Source: Planctomycetales bacterium (GTDB lineage Bacteria > Planctomycetota > Planctomycetia > Isosphaerales > Isosphaeraceae). Taken from it: a stretch of 64,000 nt of DNA. The stretch covers positions 36,042-100,041 of the forward strand of contig DAIDHB010000331.1 in the NCBI GenBank assembly GCA_027452145.1, in the 5' to 3' direction. How positions within the stretch are numbered: position 1 is the stretch's first letter; every line of letters begins with the position of its first letter. Positions 47,980 through 56,468 of this stretch are shown one piece after another. The notes under the pieces were generated by a model. The model was not told where the DNA came from, did no database searches, and worked only from the letters and a program-made list of their open reading frames with translations. The translations under genes and the position numbers were made by a program.

Positions 47980-49254
47980 TCAGCCCTGTTCCAGCCCGAG
48001 CACGCGGGCGACCCTCGCCTCGTCGGCCTTCGCGTAGATCTCCGTGGTCGACGCCTTCGCGTGGCCGAGGAAGACCTGGGCGAAGTCGAGTCCGTGCTGG
48101 CGACGGGCCTCGGTGCCGGCCGTATGCCGTAGCTGGTGCGGGTGCCAGCGGTGGGCCTTCCGCCAGGCGAGTAGCTCGGCCTGCTGATCGGCGGTCAGGG
48201 ACTTCTCGGGGATCGCCGAAAGGTCCGGGTGCGGGAAGGCCCGATCGCAGGCCCGATGGATCGCGTGGTGATAGCTCTGGTCACTGAACCGATCGCGGGG
48301 GCGACGCTTCGGCTTCCGCTTCCGCTTGAGGGCCTGGGCTCGCTGATGGGACGGCCAGAGGGGCGTCTTGCGGTTGGCCCGCTTCGCGGCCCGGTGCTCG
48401 GCCTCGGCCTCGGCCGGGTTGAACAGGGGAGCCTGGGGATCGTCCCGGATGAAGCCGGAGATGATCTGTTGCGCCTCCGGGTTCAGGTAGATCGTCCGTT
48501 TGCGGCCCCGCCAGGCTGACTTGTGCTGGGGCGGGTGGTAGAGCCAGACCGGCCCCGAGGTGTCGATGTCGGCCATCTTGATCTCGCAGACCTCCGACGG
48601 CCGGCATCCCGAGAGAAGTTGAATCCGCACCATCGCGGCGACGTGCCGGGATAGATGGGGAAGCGTCGCCTCGACGCGATCCATCGGGACGGGCTCGACC
48701 TCCGCGGGCTCGGGGGCCTTGGACCGGCCGCGTTGGAGCCGCTTCACGCACTTCAACTCGTGCCAGGTGCTGGCCGGGACCATCCCCTCGTCGGCCGCCC
48801 AATGGAACATCTGGACGACGTAGCCGATCCGCCGGTTGACCTCGGGCCGGGAAAGGTTCGAGGCGATCAGGGACTCGCGGAACGCCTTGATCTGTGCGCG
48901 GCCGAAGTCGGCGGCCGGCAGGTGGGCGAACCGTTCGAGGAGCGGACGCAGGACGAGTTCGATGTTCGCGGCCTCGCCAGTCGGTGTCCCGTCCTTTCGA
49001 CGGTAGTAGGCATGGATGTGCTTGCGATAGGGAAGCATGACCTCGGCGACCGTCGGCCCCGGGGTGGGTTCCGGGTCGGGGTTGTGCCTGGGACGGCCCT
49101 TGGCCATCCACTCGCCCACGAGTTGCTCGTACTTCCGCTTCGACTCGGCCGAGTCGTGGGGGCCGAGGTAGTGATCCTTACCCCCGAGGGTGACGACGGA
49201 TTGACCTGATGCCTTGTGCAGGCGGCGGGACGGGATTCGGAACTTCGCGGGCAC
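47980..49254 (-). CDS. int: Tyrosine recombinase (integrase)
   Basis: The 424-residue enzyme cuts and joins DNA at the attachment sites. Counted from the GTG at 49254, it has an N-terminal arm-binding part, an SAM-like core-binding domain (residues about 70-160), and a catalytic domain with R218 (GCRPSEV), H373 and R376 (HQLRHTAG), H398 (LGHAK) and the nucleophile Y407 (TEIYAK). All key residues are present, so it should be active. An in-frame TTG at 49269 is an alternative start. It lies next to the tRNA-His gene it targets, and its start overlaps an AACCCGGTA repeat region. Confidence 0.93.
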   Translation of the reverse strand: MPAKFRIPSRRLHKASGQSVVTLGGKDHYLGPHDSAESKRKYEQLVGEWMAKGRPRHNPDPEPTPGPTVAEVMLPYRKHIHAYYRRKDGTPTGEAANIELVLRPLLERFAHLPAADFGRAQIKAFRESLIASNLSRPEVNRRIGYVVQMFHWAADEGMVPASTWHELKCVKRLQRGRSKAPEPAEVEPVPMDRVEATLPHLSRHVAAMVRIQLLSGCRPSEVCEIKMADIDTSGPVWLYHPPQHKSAWRGRKRTIYLNPEAQQIISGFIRDDPQAPLFNPAEAEAEHRAAKRANRKTPLWPSHQRAQALKRKRKPKRRPRDRFSDQSYHHAIHRACDRAFPHPDLSAIPEKSLTADQQAELLAWRKAHRWHPHQLRHTAGTEARRQHGLDFAQVFLGHAKASTTEIYAKADEARVARVLGLEQG

Positions 49255-49267
49255 GGCAGGACCCCAC

Positions 49268-49276
49268 AACCCGGTA
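49268..49276. promoter_or_regulatory. AACCCGGTA repeat at the integrase end
   Basis: One copy of the nonamer found four times at 36387-36475. It lies directly upstream of the integrase start, 85 bases inside the right attachment repeat. Confidence 0.5.
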
Positions 49277-49360
49277 TTACCGGCTTCTGGTCAGTCCTTA
49301 CCGATCAGCCCCAACCCCCGGCGGTCGCTTGAAAGTCCTTGTCCGACAGGGGGTTCTAAC

Positions 49361-49408
49361 AGGGTGGCTGACGGGATTCGAACCCGCGATATCCAGATCC
49401 ACAATCTG
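49361..49408. repeat. Attachment repeat within tRNA-His
   Basis: Identical over 48 bp to 36213-36260. It spans the 3' half of the tRNA and two bases beyond, and marks the right junction of the element. Confidence 0.92.
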
Positions 49409-49436
49409 GTGCCTTAACCGCTAGGCCACAGCCACC
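49363..49436 (-). tRNA. tRNA-His (anticodon GTG)
   Basis: The 74-base gene folds as a full cloverleaf. The acceptor stem GTGGCTG pairs with CAGCCAC, preceded by the extra 5' G that marks tRNA-His and faces C73. The anticodon stem CCAGA/TCTGG holds the loop TTGTGGA, giving GTG. The T-arm carries GGTTCGAATCC. CCA is not encoded. The 3' half is shared with the element, which restores the gene on integration. Confidence 0.97.
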
Positions 49437-49452
49437 ATCTAGCACACCGACA

Positions 49453-49481
49453 CGATAAACCGGCCCTCGGGTTCGCGTCAA
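49453..49481 (-). promoter_or_regulatory. Promoter of tRNA-His
   Basis: On the minus strand TTGACG (49481-49476) and TTATCG (49458-49453) have a 17-base spacer, and the -10 box ends 16 bases before the mature tRNA start. The spacing is ideal for sigma70. Confidence 0.6.
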
Positions 49482-49823
49482 GGCGAGCGTTTCCGGATGG
49501 TCGCGACCGGAGGATCCTGGGAGGCCCGGGCGTCCACCCGGGGCGACGGACTGACGGGGCCGCGGCGATGCCTGTCGGGGAGCGTCATTCGGGGACAGGC
49601 CGGGGGAGCGGACGGCCCTCGGAAAAATCCGGACGAAGGGGTTGACAGCCCAAATAGACTCTTGACGTAAGGCCCTGATATTGCTGGGATGAAGCCGCGA
49701 TTCGCGAGCTACGGCGGAGAAGCGCTGCGGCATCCACCGGACGCCAGGTCGGGCACCAGACGACCCGGGCCGGGCCGGCCCGAATTGAGGCGAATCGAGG
49801 CGAGGCGAGGCGGGATCATCACG
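49482..49823. other. Intergenic region before the oxidoreductase
   Basis: These 342 bases contain no gene. TTGACA at about 49641 and TTGACG at about 49662 are -35-like, but neither has a convincing -10. A GAGGCGA-type short repeat lies at 49785-49812. Confidence 0.4.
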
Positions 49824-50843
49824 ATGGGAACACCGACGGTGCGGATCGGGATTGCCGGCTGCGGGCAGGCGGCGCGGGTCCACCTCGACCGGCTGATGGC
49901 CGAGGAGGGAGTCTCCGTCGTCGGCTGCTCCGACCCGGACCTCGCCGCCGCCAGGGAGCTGGCCGACCGGGCCGCCTCGGTGTCCGGAGGAGACCCGGGC
50001 TCCGTGCCGTCGTTCGCCGACCATCGCGAGCTGCTCCGCCAGGCGGCGCCCCAGGCCGTGGCGATCTTCACCCCCCACCTGGGCCACTATCGCACGGCCA
50101 TGGATGCACTCCAGGCCGGGTGCCATGTGTTCATCGAGAAGCCGCTTTCCACCAACGTGCAGGAGGCGGCCGACATCGCGGCGCTGGCTCGCGCGCGCGA
50201 TCTAATGGTAGGCGTGGGGCATCAGTACCGGATGGCCCCCAGCCTGGTCGAGGCGCGTCGGCGGGTGGCCGAGGGGGCGATCGGGCCCCTCCGGCTGGTC
50301 ACGGCGACCCTGGCCCGGCCCTGGCTGGCGACCCTCGGGCAGGCCGAGAGCGCCTGGCGGTTCGAGCCGGCGGCGGCCGGCGGCGGCATCCTCGCCGACG
50401 TCGGCGATCACCTGGTGGACGCCCTGCTCTGGACGACTGGCCAGACCGCCGAGGAAGTCGGGGCGATCCAGAGCCGGCGCGAGCCGGATATCGACATCGT
50501 CACGGCCGCCGCCATCCGGCTGGCCGACGGCACCCCCGCCACGCTGGCGATCACGGGCGCCGCGCCCGGGCCGCTCTTCGCCATCGAGTATTTCGGCGAA
50601 CTGGGACGGCTCCGCGCCACCGAGGACACGCTGGAGGAGCAGCCGGCTGGCTCGACGCCGCGGCAGGTCCCCCTCGCGCCGCCCCCGCCTGGGGCGCCGC
50701 GCAGCATCGACGGCGATTTCGTCGCCGCACTCCGGGGCCGCGGGCCCCTGGCCTGCCCGGCCGACCAGGCGCTCGATACCGTCCGGCTGCTCGAGGCCAT
50801 CGCCCGATCCGCCGCCACCCGCCAGGTCGTCCGGCTCATCTGA
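49824..50843 (+). CDS. Gfo/Idh/MocA-family oxidoreductase
   Basis: The 339-residue protein has a Rossmann N-terminus (RIGIAGCGQAARVHLDRL), the EKP motif (HVFIEKPLSTNVQEAADIA, near residue 100), then GVGHQYRMAPSLVEARRRV and GGGILADVGDHLVDALLW in the substrate domain. The family oxidises sugars or related compounds with NAD(P). The substrate is unknown. It is not close to the oxidoreductase of the lipid A operon in sequence detail. It stands alone, just right of the element insertion site. Confidence 0.9.
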   Translation: MGTPTVRIGIAGCGQAARVHLDRLMAEEGVSVVGCSDPDLAAARELADRAASVSGGDPGSVPSFADHRELLRQAAPQAVAIFTPHLGHYRTAMDALQAGCHVFIEKPLSTNVQEAADIAALARARDLMVGVGHQYRMAPSLVEARRRVAEGAIGPLRLVTATLARPWLATLGQAESAWRFEPAAAGGGILADVGDHLVDALLWTTGQTAEEVGAIQSRREPDIDIVTAAAIRLADGTPATLAITGAAPGPLFAIEYFGELGRLRATEDTLEEQPAGSTPRQVPLAPPPPGAPRSIDGDFVAALRGRGPLACPADQALDTVRLLEAIARSAATRQVVRLI

Positions 50844-51334
50844 TCGAATCTCATCCGACCCGACTCGGCTTCATCCTCGCAATCAGCCCGGAAGACCTCG
50901 CCTCAGCCCGATAGGGAGCGGAAAGGAACCGAACGAGTGGAACGACAACGCGTGATCCGTACGGGCCCGCCGCCGCCTCGCCAGGTCTCCGCCAGGCCGC
51001 CGTACCACCCGACCGCCGGTGCGGAATGGCCCCGAGAGACACTCAAGCTCCCGCGGCGGCCATGCCGACGATACGGGTGGAAGTGCGGACTGAACATCGC
51101 CGGTCAACACGACTTCGATCGCAATCGGGGCGACGGGCGATTGGGCCGATTCCCGCCGGAATCTTGCTGATTTCGATACTTGACAATGAAGTCCCCGGTT
51201 GACTACAGAAAATGGCTGCCTTCCGCAAACAGACGGGGTCAACACGCCGCGCGCCGGCTTTGGCTGTCCACGATACAACGCACTGGTCAGGGGGCTACTC
51301 CCCGATGAACTCCCTTGGTCCGAGGACTGATCCT
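50844..51334. other. Intergenic region with promoter of the acidic-protein gene
   Basis: There is no gene here. TTGACA (51180-51185) and TACAGA (51204-51209), 18 bases apart, make a plausible sigma70 promoter 126 bases before 51335. The remainder shows no repeats of note. Confidence 0.4.
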
Positions 51335-51691
51335 ATGCTCGACCCGATGCCACGACTCGACACCTTCGCCGACTCCAGCGCCGCCAGCGCGTTGTTGGAT
51401 GAATGGAAGGGCTCCCTCTCGTCCCCCCTCGCCCGCCATCCCGAAGAGGACGAAGCGGAAATCGAGGAGGAGTTCGACGACGAGGAAGACCTCGACGAGG
51501 AAGACTTCGACGACGACGAAGAGGACTTCGACGAGGAGGATGAGGAGTTCGACGAGGAAGAAGACCTCGACGAGGAACTCGACGAGGAGATCGACGACAT
51601 CGATATCGACGAGGACGAGGACGACGAGTTCGACGACGACGAGGACCTCGACCTGGACGACGATGAGGAGGAGGACCTCGACGATATCTGA
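51335..51691 (+). CDS. Hyperacidic low-complexity protein
   Basis: The 118-residue product starts MLDPMPRLDTFADSSAASAL with GAGGA eight bases upstream; earlier in-frame starts exist at 51305 and 51212. From about residue 45 to the end it consists almost only of Asp, Glu, Ile, Leu and Phe (for example EEDFDEEDEEFDEEEDLDEE). No known domain is visible. It could bind basic proteins or metal ions. A strong terminator follows, so it is a single-gene transcript. Confidence 0.7.
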   Translation: MLDPMPRLDTFADSSAASALLDEWKGSLSSPLARHPEEDEAEIEEEFDDEEDLDEEDFDDDEEDFDEEDEEFDEEEDLDEELDEEIDDIDIDEDEDDEFDDDEDLDLDDDEEEDLDDI

Positions 51692-51740
51692 TCGCCGAGC
51701 CCCGAGCCTCGGTATCCGTCGCGTGTTCGCCTGAATGCGG

Positions 51741-51781
51741 GAGGGCAAGCAACCACGAACGGGCTTGCCCTCTTCGTTTTT
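51741..51781 (+). terminator. Rho-independent terminator after the acidic-protein gene
   Basis: AGGGCAAGC and GCTTGCCCT form a perfect stem around a loop of about 11 bases, followed by CTTCGTTTTT. It lies about 50 bases after the stop. Confidence 0.85.
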
Positions 51782-51964
51782 CCCGATCTCTCCTGCTGGC
51801 GAGGGCGTGGCGGATTCCTTATCATGGAGGGGAATTGACGGAACCGGCGACGGGCAAAGGACCCGGGCCGGTCGAGCAGGTTTGAGCCACGCCTTGAGAT
51901 GCCACCGGCCGTCTCGTGATCGGGCCAGGTCCCCGCTGGGACCGGGCGGGGCGGCGTCCTGACG

Positions 51965-52435
51965 ATGGCCGGCAGGAGGAAGGGAAACGCCGCGATGGCC
52001 GCACCTCTGGATCGCCCGGGCGATTCATCCTCGGAACGCCCGACTCCCGAGACCTCAAGGCGACGCCCGCGCGATCAGGGGCAACTCGACTTCGAGATCG
52101 AGTTCCTCGGCCGCCTGCTCGAGCGGGACCCCTATTTCGTGGACGCCCTGCGGGCCCAGGCGAACAACCTGGCGGCGCGTGGGCATTACGCGCGGGCATT
52201 GCAGCTCGACCGGCGGCTGGTCCGGCTGATCCCCGAGGACGCGATCGCCTGGTACAACCTGGCGTGCAGTTACACGGTCCTGGGGATGATCGACCCGGGC
52301 TTCTTCGCCCTGGAGCGGGCGCTGGAGCTGGGCTACCGATACGCCCGCCCGCTGTTCCGCGACCCGGACCTCAAGTCGCTGCGGCGCGACCCGCGGTTCG
52401 AGCGGCTGCTCCGGCGATTCGGGCTGCGGGGTTGA
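51965..52435 (+). CDS. Tetratricopeptide-repeat protein
   Basis: The 156-residue product has a disordered first 40 residues and then about two and a half TPR motifs: FLGRLLERDPYFVDALRAQA, then NLAARGHYARALQLDRRLVR, then DAIAWYNLACSYTVLGMIDP. The C-terminal DPDLKSLRRDPRFERLLRR is typical of short TPR proteins. TPRs mediate protein contacts; no partner is evident. A start at 51995 has a better ribosome binding site. Confidence 0.8.
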   Translation: MAGRRKGNAAMAAPLDRPGDSSSERPTPETSRRRPRDQGQLDFEIEFLGRLLERDPYFVDALRAQANNLAARGHYARALQLDRRLVRLIPEDAIAWYNLACSYTVLGMIDPGFFALERALELGYRYARPLFRDPDLKSLRRDPRFERLLRRFGLRG

Positions 52436-52577
52436 GCCGGGGCCGAGATCACGGCCGGGCCGATCGGGATGGGCGAAGGGCGAGGGCTCGGGTGCGAGAG
52501 GCCGGCGATGGGGGACGCATGGTGTCCCCGGCGCCTCTCGACTCCGTCCCCTCGCCCTCGGCATTGAAGGGAACGCC

Positions 52578-53408
52578 ATGACGCAACACGAGTGGGAGCA
52601 CGTCCAGGACGCGGCCCGGGCGATCCGGATGGTCTGGTCCGGCGAGCCGCGGGTCGGGATCGTGCTGGGGACGGGCCTGGGGGCCCTCGCCCGCGAGATC
52701 GAGGCCGAGGCCGCGATCCCCTACCCCGAGATCCCGCACTTCCCGAAATCCACCGTCGAGAGCCACCGCGGCCAGCTCGTCTGCGGCCGGCTGGCGGGGC
52801 ACACCGTCATGGCCATGGAGGGACGCTTCCACCTGTACGAAGGCTATTCGCCCTGGCAGGTGACGTTCCCCATCCGGGTGATGAAGGAGCTGGGCTGCCG
52901 GCTCCTGATCGTCTCCAACGCCGCGGGCGGCCTCAATCCCCTGCACAGCAAGGGGGACCTGGTCGTCATCGAGGACCACATCAACCTGATGGGCCTCAAT
53001 CCCCTGATCGGCCCGAACGACGAGCGGCTCGGGCCGAGGTTCCCCGATCTGATCGAACCGTACGACCGCGGTTTGCAGGACCTGGCCCTGGAGGTCGCGC
53101 TGCAATCGAACATCGTGGCGCGGCGCGGTGTCTACGTGGCGGTGGTCGGGCCCAACCTCGAGACCCGGGCCGAGTATCGCTTCCTCCGCGCCATCGGCGC
53201 CGACGTGGTGGGGATGTCCACGGTGCCCGAGGTGCTGGTCGCCGTCCACGCCGGGCTGAAGGTCCTGGGCTTCTCGATCGTCACCGACATGTGCCTGCCC
53301 GACGCCTTGCAGCCGGTGAAGATCGAGGAGATCATCGCCGTGGCCAACGAGGCCGAGGGCAAGCTGCGGGGGATCGTCCGCGGCGTGCTGGAGCGGTGGA
53401 AAGCCTGA
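52578..53408 (+). CDS. punA: Purine-nucleoside phosphorylase
   Basis: The 276-residue enzyme splits purine nucleosides with phosphate to base and ribose-1-phosphate. The trimeric PNP signatures are present: VGIVLGTGLGALA, the phosphate-site HRG in VESHRGQLV, MEGRFHLYEGY, VSNAAGGLN, and VGPNLETRAEYR and GMSTVPEVLVA near the base site. Length is normal. The stop codon lies inside a dispersed AAGCCTGACC repeat. It is 153 bp upstream of ileS in the same direction but in a different pathway. Confidence 0.95.
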   Translation: MTQHEWEHVQDAARAIRMVWSGEPRVGIVLGTGLGALAREIEAEAAIPYPEIPHFPKSTVESHRGQLVCGRLAGHTVMAMEGRFHLYEGYSPWQVTFPIRVMKELGCRLLIVSNAAGGLNPLHSKGDLVVIEDHINLMGLNPLIGPNDERLGPRFPDLIEPYDRGLQDLALEVALQSNIVARRGVYVAVVGPNLETRAEYRFLRAIGADVVGMSTVPEVLVAVHAGLKVLGFSIVTDMCLPDALQPVKIEEIIAVANEAEGKLRGIVRGVLERWKA

Positions 53409-53540
53409 CCCGTAGGACAGGCTTTCCAGCCTGTCTCGGTTTGTTTGAGCGTCAGGTGGGAAAGCCTGACCTGCGTGAAGACCATCGGGCTGGAAAGCCT
53501 GACCTGCGTGAATACCGTCAGGCTAAAGCCTGACCTACGT
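53398..53540. repeat. AAGCCTGACC repeat cluster between punA and ileS
   Basis: Copies of GGAAAGCCTGACCTGCGTGAA or its variants start at 53398, 53459, 53493 and 53525, and an inverted piece (ACAGGCTTTCCAGCCTGT) is at 53418-53435. The first copy supplies the last codons and the stop of punA. The family also occurs as a hairpin at 26061-26113. Confidence 0.8.
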
Positions 53541-53561
53541 TTGATCCCGAGCGCTTTTCCG

Positions 53562-56414
53562 ATGCCGCCCACGACCAAGCCCTACAAAGAGACGCTCAAC
53601 CTGCCGAAGACCGGCTTCGACATGAAGGCCAACCTGACGGCCCGCGAGCCGCAGTTCCAGGCCCGGTGGCAGGAGCAGGACCTCTACGCCCAGCTCCGCC
53701 GCGCGCGGGCCGGACGCCCGCGCCGCGTGCTGCACGACGGCCCGCCCTATGCCAACGGCGAGATCCACATGGGCACCCTGCTCAACAAGGTGCTCAAGGA
53801 CGTCGTCGTGCGGTCGCTGTCGATGGCGGGCTTCGATAGCCCGTACGTCCCCGGGTGGGACTGCCACGGCCTGCCCATCGAGCACAAGGTCGTCAAGGAC
53901 CTCGGCCCGAAGGCCGCGAAGATGGAGCATTCCGAGATCCGCTCCCTCTGCCACGTCGAGGCGATGAAGTGGGTCGACGTCCAGCGCTCTCAGTTCCGCC
54001 GCCTGGGCGTGCTCGGCGACTGGGAGCACCCTTATCTGACGCTCGACCCGCGCTACGAGGCCGGCATCCTCGATGTCCTGGCCGACCTGGTCGAGCGCGG
54101 GTTCGTCAACCGCCAGCTCAAGCCGATCCACTGGTGCATCACCGACCGCACCGCGCTGGCCGAGGCCGAGCTCGAGTACCACGAGGAAACGACGCCGAGC
54201 ATCTACGTCAACTTCCCGATGGTCTCGGGCGTGCCGGAGGCGTGGCGTGCGGCCGACGGCGAGTCTGCCGAGCCCTGGCACGCGATGATCTGGACGACGA
54301 CGCCGTGGACCCTGCCGGCCAACGTCGCCATCGCCATCCACCCCGATTTGACCTACGCCGGGGTTCGCTACACCGACCCGGCGACCGGCCGGCCGGTCCG
54401 CACGATCCTGGCGGCGGACCTCGTGGCGAAGGTCATGGGCCTGCGCCAGGTGACCGAGTTCCAGGAGCTGGGCCGTTGTCGGGGTCGCGAGCTCGAGCAC
54501 GCTGAGTACCGTCATCCGTTCCTCGACCGGACCAGCCCGATCGTGCTGGCGCAATATGTCAGCGTCGAGGACGGCACGGGCCTGGTGCACACCGCGCCCG
54601 GGCACGGGGCCGAGGACTACCAGACGGGGCGGGTCTACCAGCTCTCGATCATCAGCCCGGTGGACGAATCGGGCCGGTTCACCGCCGAGGCGCCCGAGTG
54701 GATCACGGGCCAGCAGGTGTTCGCCGCGAATCCGAAGATCGTGGCCCACCTGAAGGACTCGGGGCACCTGTACCACGAGCAGCCGCTGGTGCACAGCTAC
54801 CCGCACTGCTGGCGGTGCAAGAAGCCGGTGATCTTCCGCGCGACCGAGCAGTGGTTCGTCGCCGTCGATCACGACGACCTGCGCGGGCGGACGCTCAAGG
54901 CGATCGACGAGGTGCGCTGGGTGCCCGCGTGGGGCCAGACGCGGATCGAGTCCATGGTGTCGCTGCGCCCCGACTGGTGCATCAGCCGGCAGCGGTCGTG
55001 GGGCGTGCCGATCCCGGCACTCGGCTGCACGACCTGCCGGACGCAGCTCCTGACCGCCGAGACCGTGCGGCACTTCCGCGACCTGTTCCGCGCCCACGGC
55101 GCGGATGCGTGGTTCACCCGTCCCGTCGAGGAGCTGCTGCCCCCGGGCGCGGCGTGCCCGCAGTGCGGCGGCACGTCGTTCCGCAAGGAGGGGGACATCC
55201 TCGACGTCTGGTTCGAGTCGGGATCGAGCCACCGCGCGGTGCTGTCGAAGGACTTCGACCTGGGCTATCCGGCGTTCATGTACCTCGAAGGCTCGGACCA
55301 GCACCGCGGCTGGTTCCAGTCGTCGATCCTCACCGCGGTCGGCTCCCGCGGCACCGCGCCCTTTGAAAGCGTGCTCACCCACGGATTCGTCGTGGACGAG
55401 AAGGGGCGGAAGATCTCGAAGTCGCTGGGCAACTACATCCCGGCCGACCAGATGACCAACACCTACGGCGCCGACGTGCTGCGGCTGTACGTGGCGAGCA
55501 TGGACTACGCCGACGACATCGGCATGAGCGAGCGCGGCATCAAGGAGATGTCGGAGGCCTATCGCAAGATCCGCAACACGTTCCGCTACCTGCTCGGGAA
55601 CCTCGAAGACTACCGCCGGTTCGACCCCGACTCGGTCGACCCGTCCACGCTGCACGAGATTGATCTCTGGGCGCTCGGGCAGCTCAACCGGGTGATCCGC
55701 GACGCGCGGGCGGCGTACGAACGGTTCGAGTTCTACCGCGTCTACCAGCGGATCTACCAGTTCTGCGCGGTCGAGCTGTCGAGCGTGTACCTCGACGTGC
55801 TCAAGGACCGGCTGTATGCCGAGGCGCCCGAGGGTCCCGACCGCCGCGCCGCGCAGTTCGTGCTGGCCCGGCTGCACGACGGGCTAACCCGCCTGCTGGC
55901 CCCGATCATCCCGCACACGGCCGAGGAATCGTGGGACTACCGCCCTGCCCCCTCGCCGGGCGGCGAACGGTCGAGCGTCCACCTGACCGAGTTCCCCGAG
56001 GCCGATCCCCGCTGGGACGACGAGGCCCGCGCCGCTCGGTGGGAGGAATTGATCGCCCTGCGCGAGCAGGTGCTCGTGGCGCTCGAGGCGCTACGGAAGG
56101 ACAAGGTCATCGGCAGCGCGCAGGAGGCGCGGGTGACGATCACCACCGCCCGGCCCGAGCGCTGGCAGCCGGATGCCGGGCTGCTGGCGACGCTCTGCAT
56201 CGTCTCGGAGGTCGAGATCACCGCCGACGCCTCCGCGACGGCCGAATCCGTCCGCGCCGAGCGTTCGCCCCACGCCAAGTGCGAGCGGTGCTGGAACTAC
56301 CGCCCGGACGTCGGCAAGAGCGCCGAGCACCCGACGCTCTGCGGGCGCTGCGTTCGGGTGATCGGTGAGACGACGTCTCCGAATGCAGACGCCCCGCCGC
56401 GTGGAGTAGAATGA
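53562..56414 (+). CDS. ileS: Isoleucyl-tRNA synthetase
   Basis: The 950-residue enzyme charges tRNA-Ile. The first signature is GPPYANGEIHMGTLLNK, where the HxGH motif reads HMGT (residues 69-72). The KMSKS motif is KISKS (617-621) in KGRKISKSLGN. The editing domain (CP1) shows TTPWTLPANVAIAIHP, and the C-terminal zinc site has C907, C910, C927 and C930. Length is normal for bacterial IleS. The start at 53562 (MPPTTKPYKETLNL) fits the family; in-frame codons before it run through the repeat cluster. Confidence 0.96.
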   Translation: MPPTTKPYKETLNLPKTGFDMKANLTAREPQFQARWQEQDLYAQLRRARAGRPRRVLHDGPPYANGEIHMGTLLNKVLKDVVVRSLSMAGFDSPYVPGWDCHGLPIEHKVVKDLGPKAAKMEHSEIRSLCHVEAMKWVDVQRSQFRRLGVLGDWEHPYLTLDPRYEAGILDVLADLVERGFVNRQLKPIHWCITDRTALAEAELEYHEETTPSIYVNFPMVSGVPEAWRAADGESAEPWHAMIWTTTPWTLPANVAIAIHPDLTYAGVRYTDPATGRPVRTILAADLVAKVMGLRQVTEFQELGRCRGRELEHAEYRHPFLDRTSPIVLAQYVSVEDGTGLVHTAPGHGAEDYQTGRVYQLSIISPVDESGRFTAEAPEWITGQQVFAANPKIVAHLKDSGHLYHEQPLVHSYPHCWRCKKPVIFRATEQWFVAVDHDDLRGRTLKAIDEVRWVPAWGQTRIESMVSLRPDWCISRQRSWGVPIPALGCTTCRTQLLTAETVRHFRDLFRAHGADAWFTRPVEELLPPGAACPQCGGTSFRKEGDILDVWFESGSSHRAVLSKDFDLGYPAFMYLEGSDQHRGWFQSSILTAVGSRGTAPFESVLTHGFVVDEKGRKISKSLGNYIPADQMTNTYGADVLRLYVASMDYADDIGMSERGIKEMSEAYRKIRNTFRYLLGNLEDYRRFDPDSVDPSTLHEIDLWALGQLNRVIRDARAAYERFEFYRVYQRIYQFCAVELSSVYLDVLKDRLYAEAPEGPDRRAAQFVLARLHDGLTRLLAPIIPHTAEESWDYRPAPSPGGERSSVHLTEFPEADPRWDDEARAARWEELIALREQVLVALEALRKDKVIGSAQEARVTITTARPERWQPDAGLLATLCIVSEVEITADASATAESVRAERSPHAKCERCWNYRPDVGKSAEHPTLCGRCVRVIGETTSPNADAPPRGVE

Positions 56415-56468
56415 GAGCGGGTGCCGTCGGTAAATGATCGGTCGCGAGCCCGTTGAGGAGATCCCGTC

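Larger units (their letters stand above)
36213..49408. mobile_element. tRNA-His-integrated element, satellite- or prophage-like, 13.2 kb
   Basis: The element lies between two 48-bp perfect repeats, one of which is the 3' part of the tRNA-His gene. The integrase gene is adjacent to the intact tRNA, the usual arrangement after integration. All its genes but one run leftward. From right to left: integrase, small HTH protein, Cys-containing protein, DUF1580, primase-helicase, (opposite) FlbD-like protein, 267-aa protein, AlpA-like HTH, micro-ORF, zinc ribbon, Ig-like protein, two unknowns, tape-measure-like protein, three small paralogues, a possible small-terminase-like protein and two unknowns. 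I recognise no capsid, portal, protease or large terminase. Confidence 0.85.
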
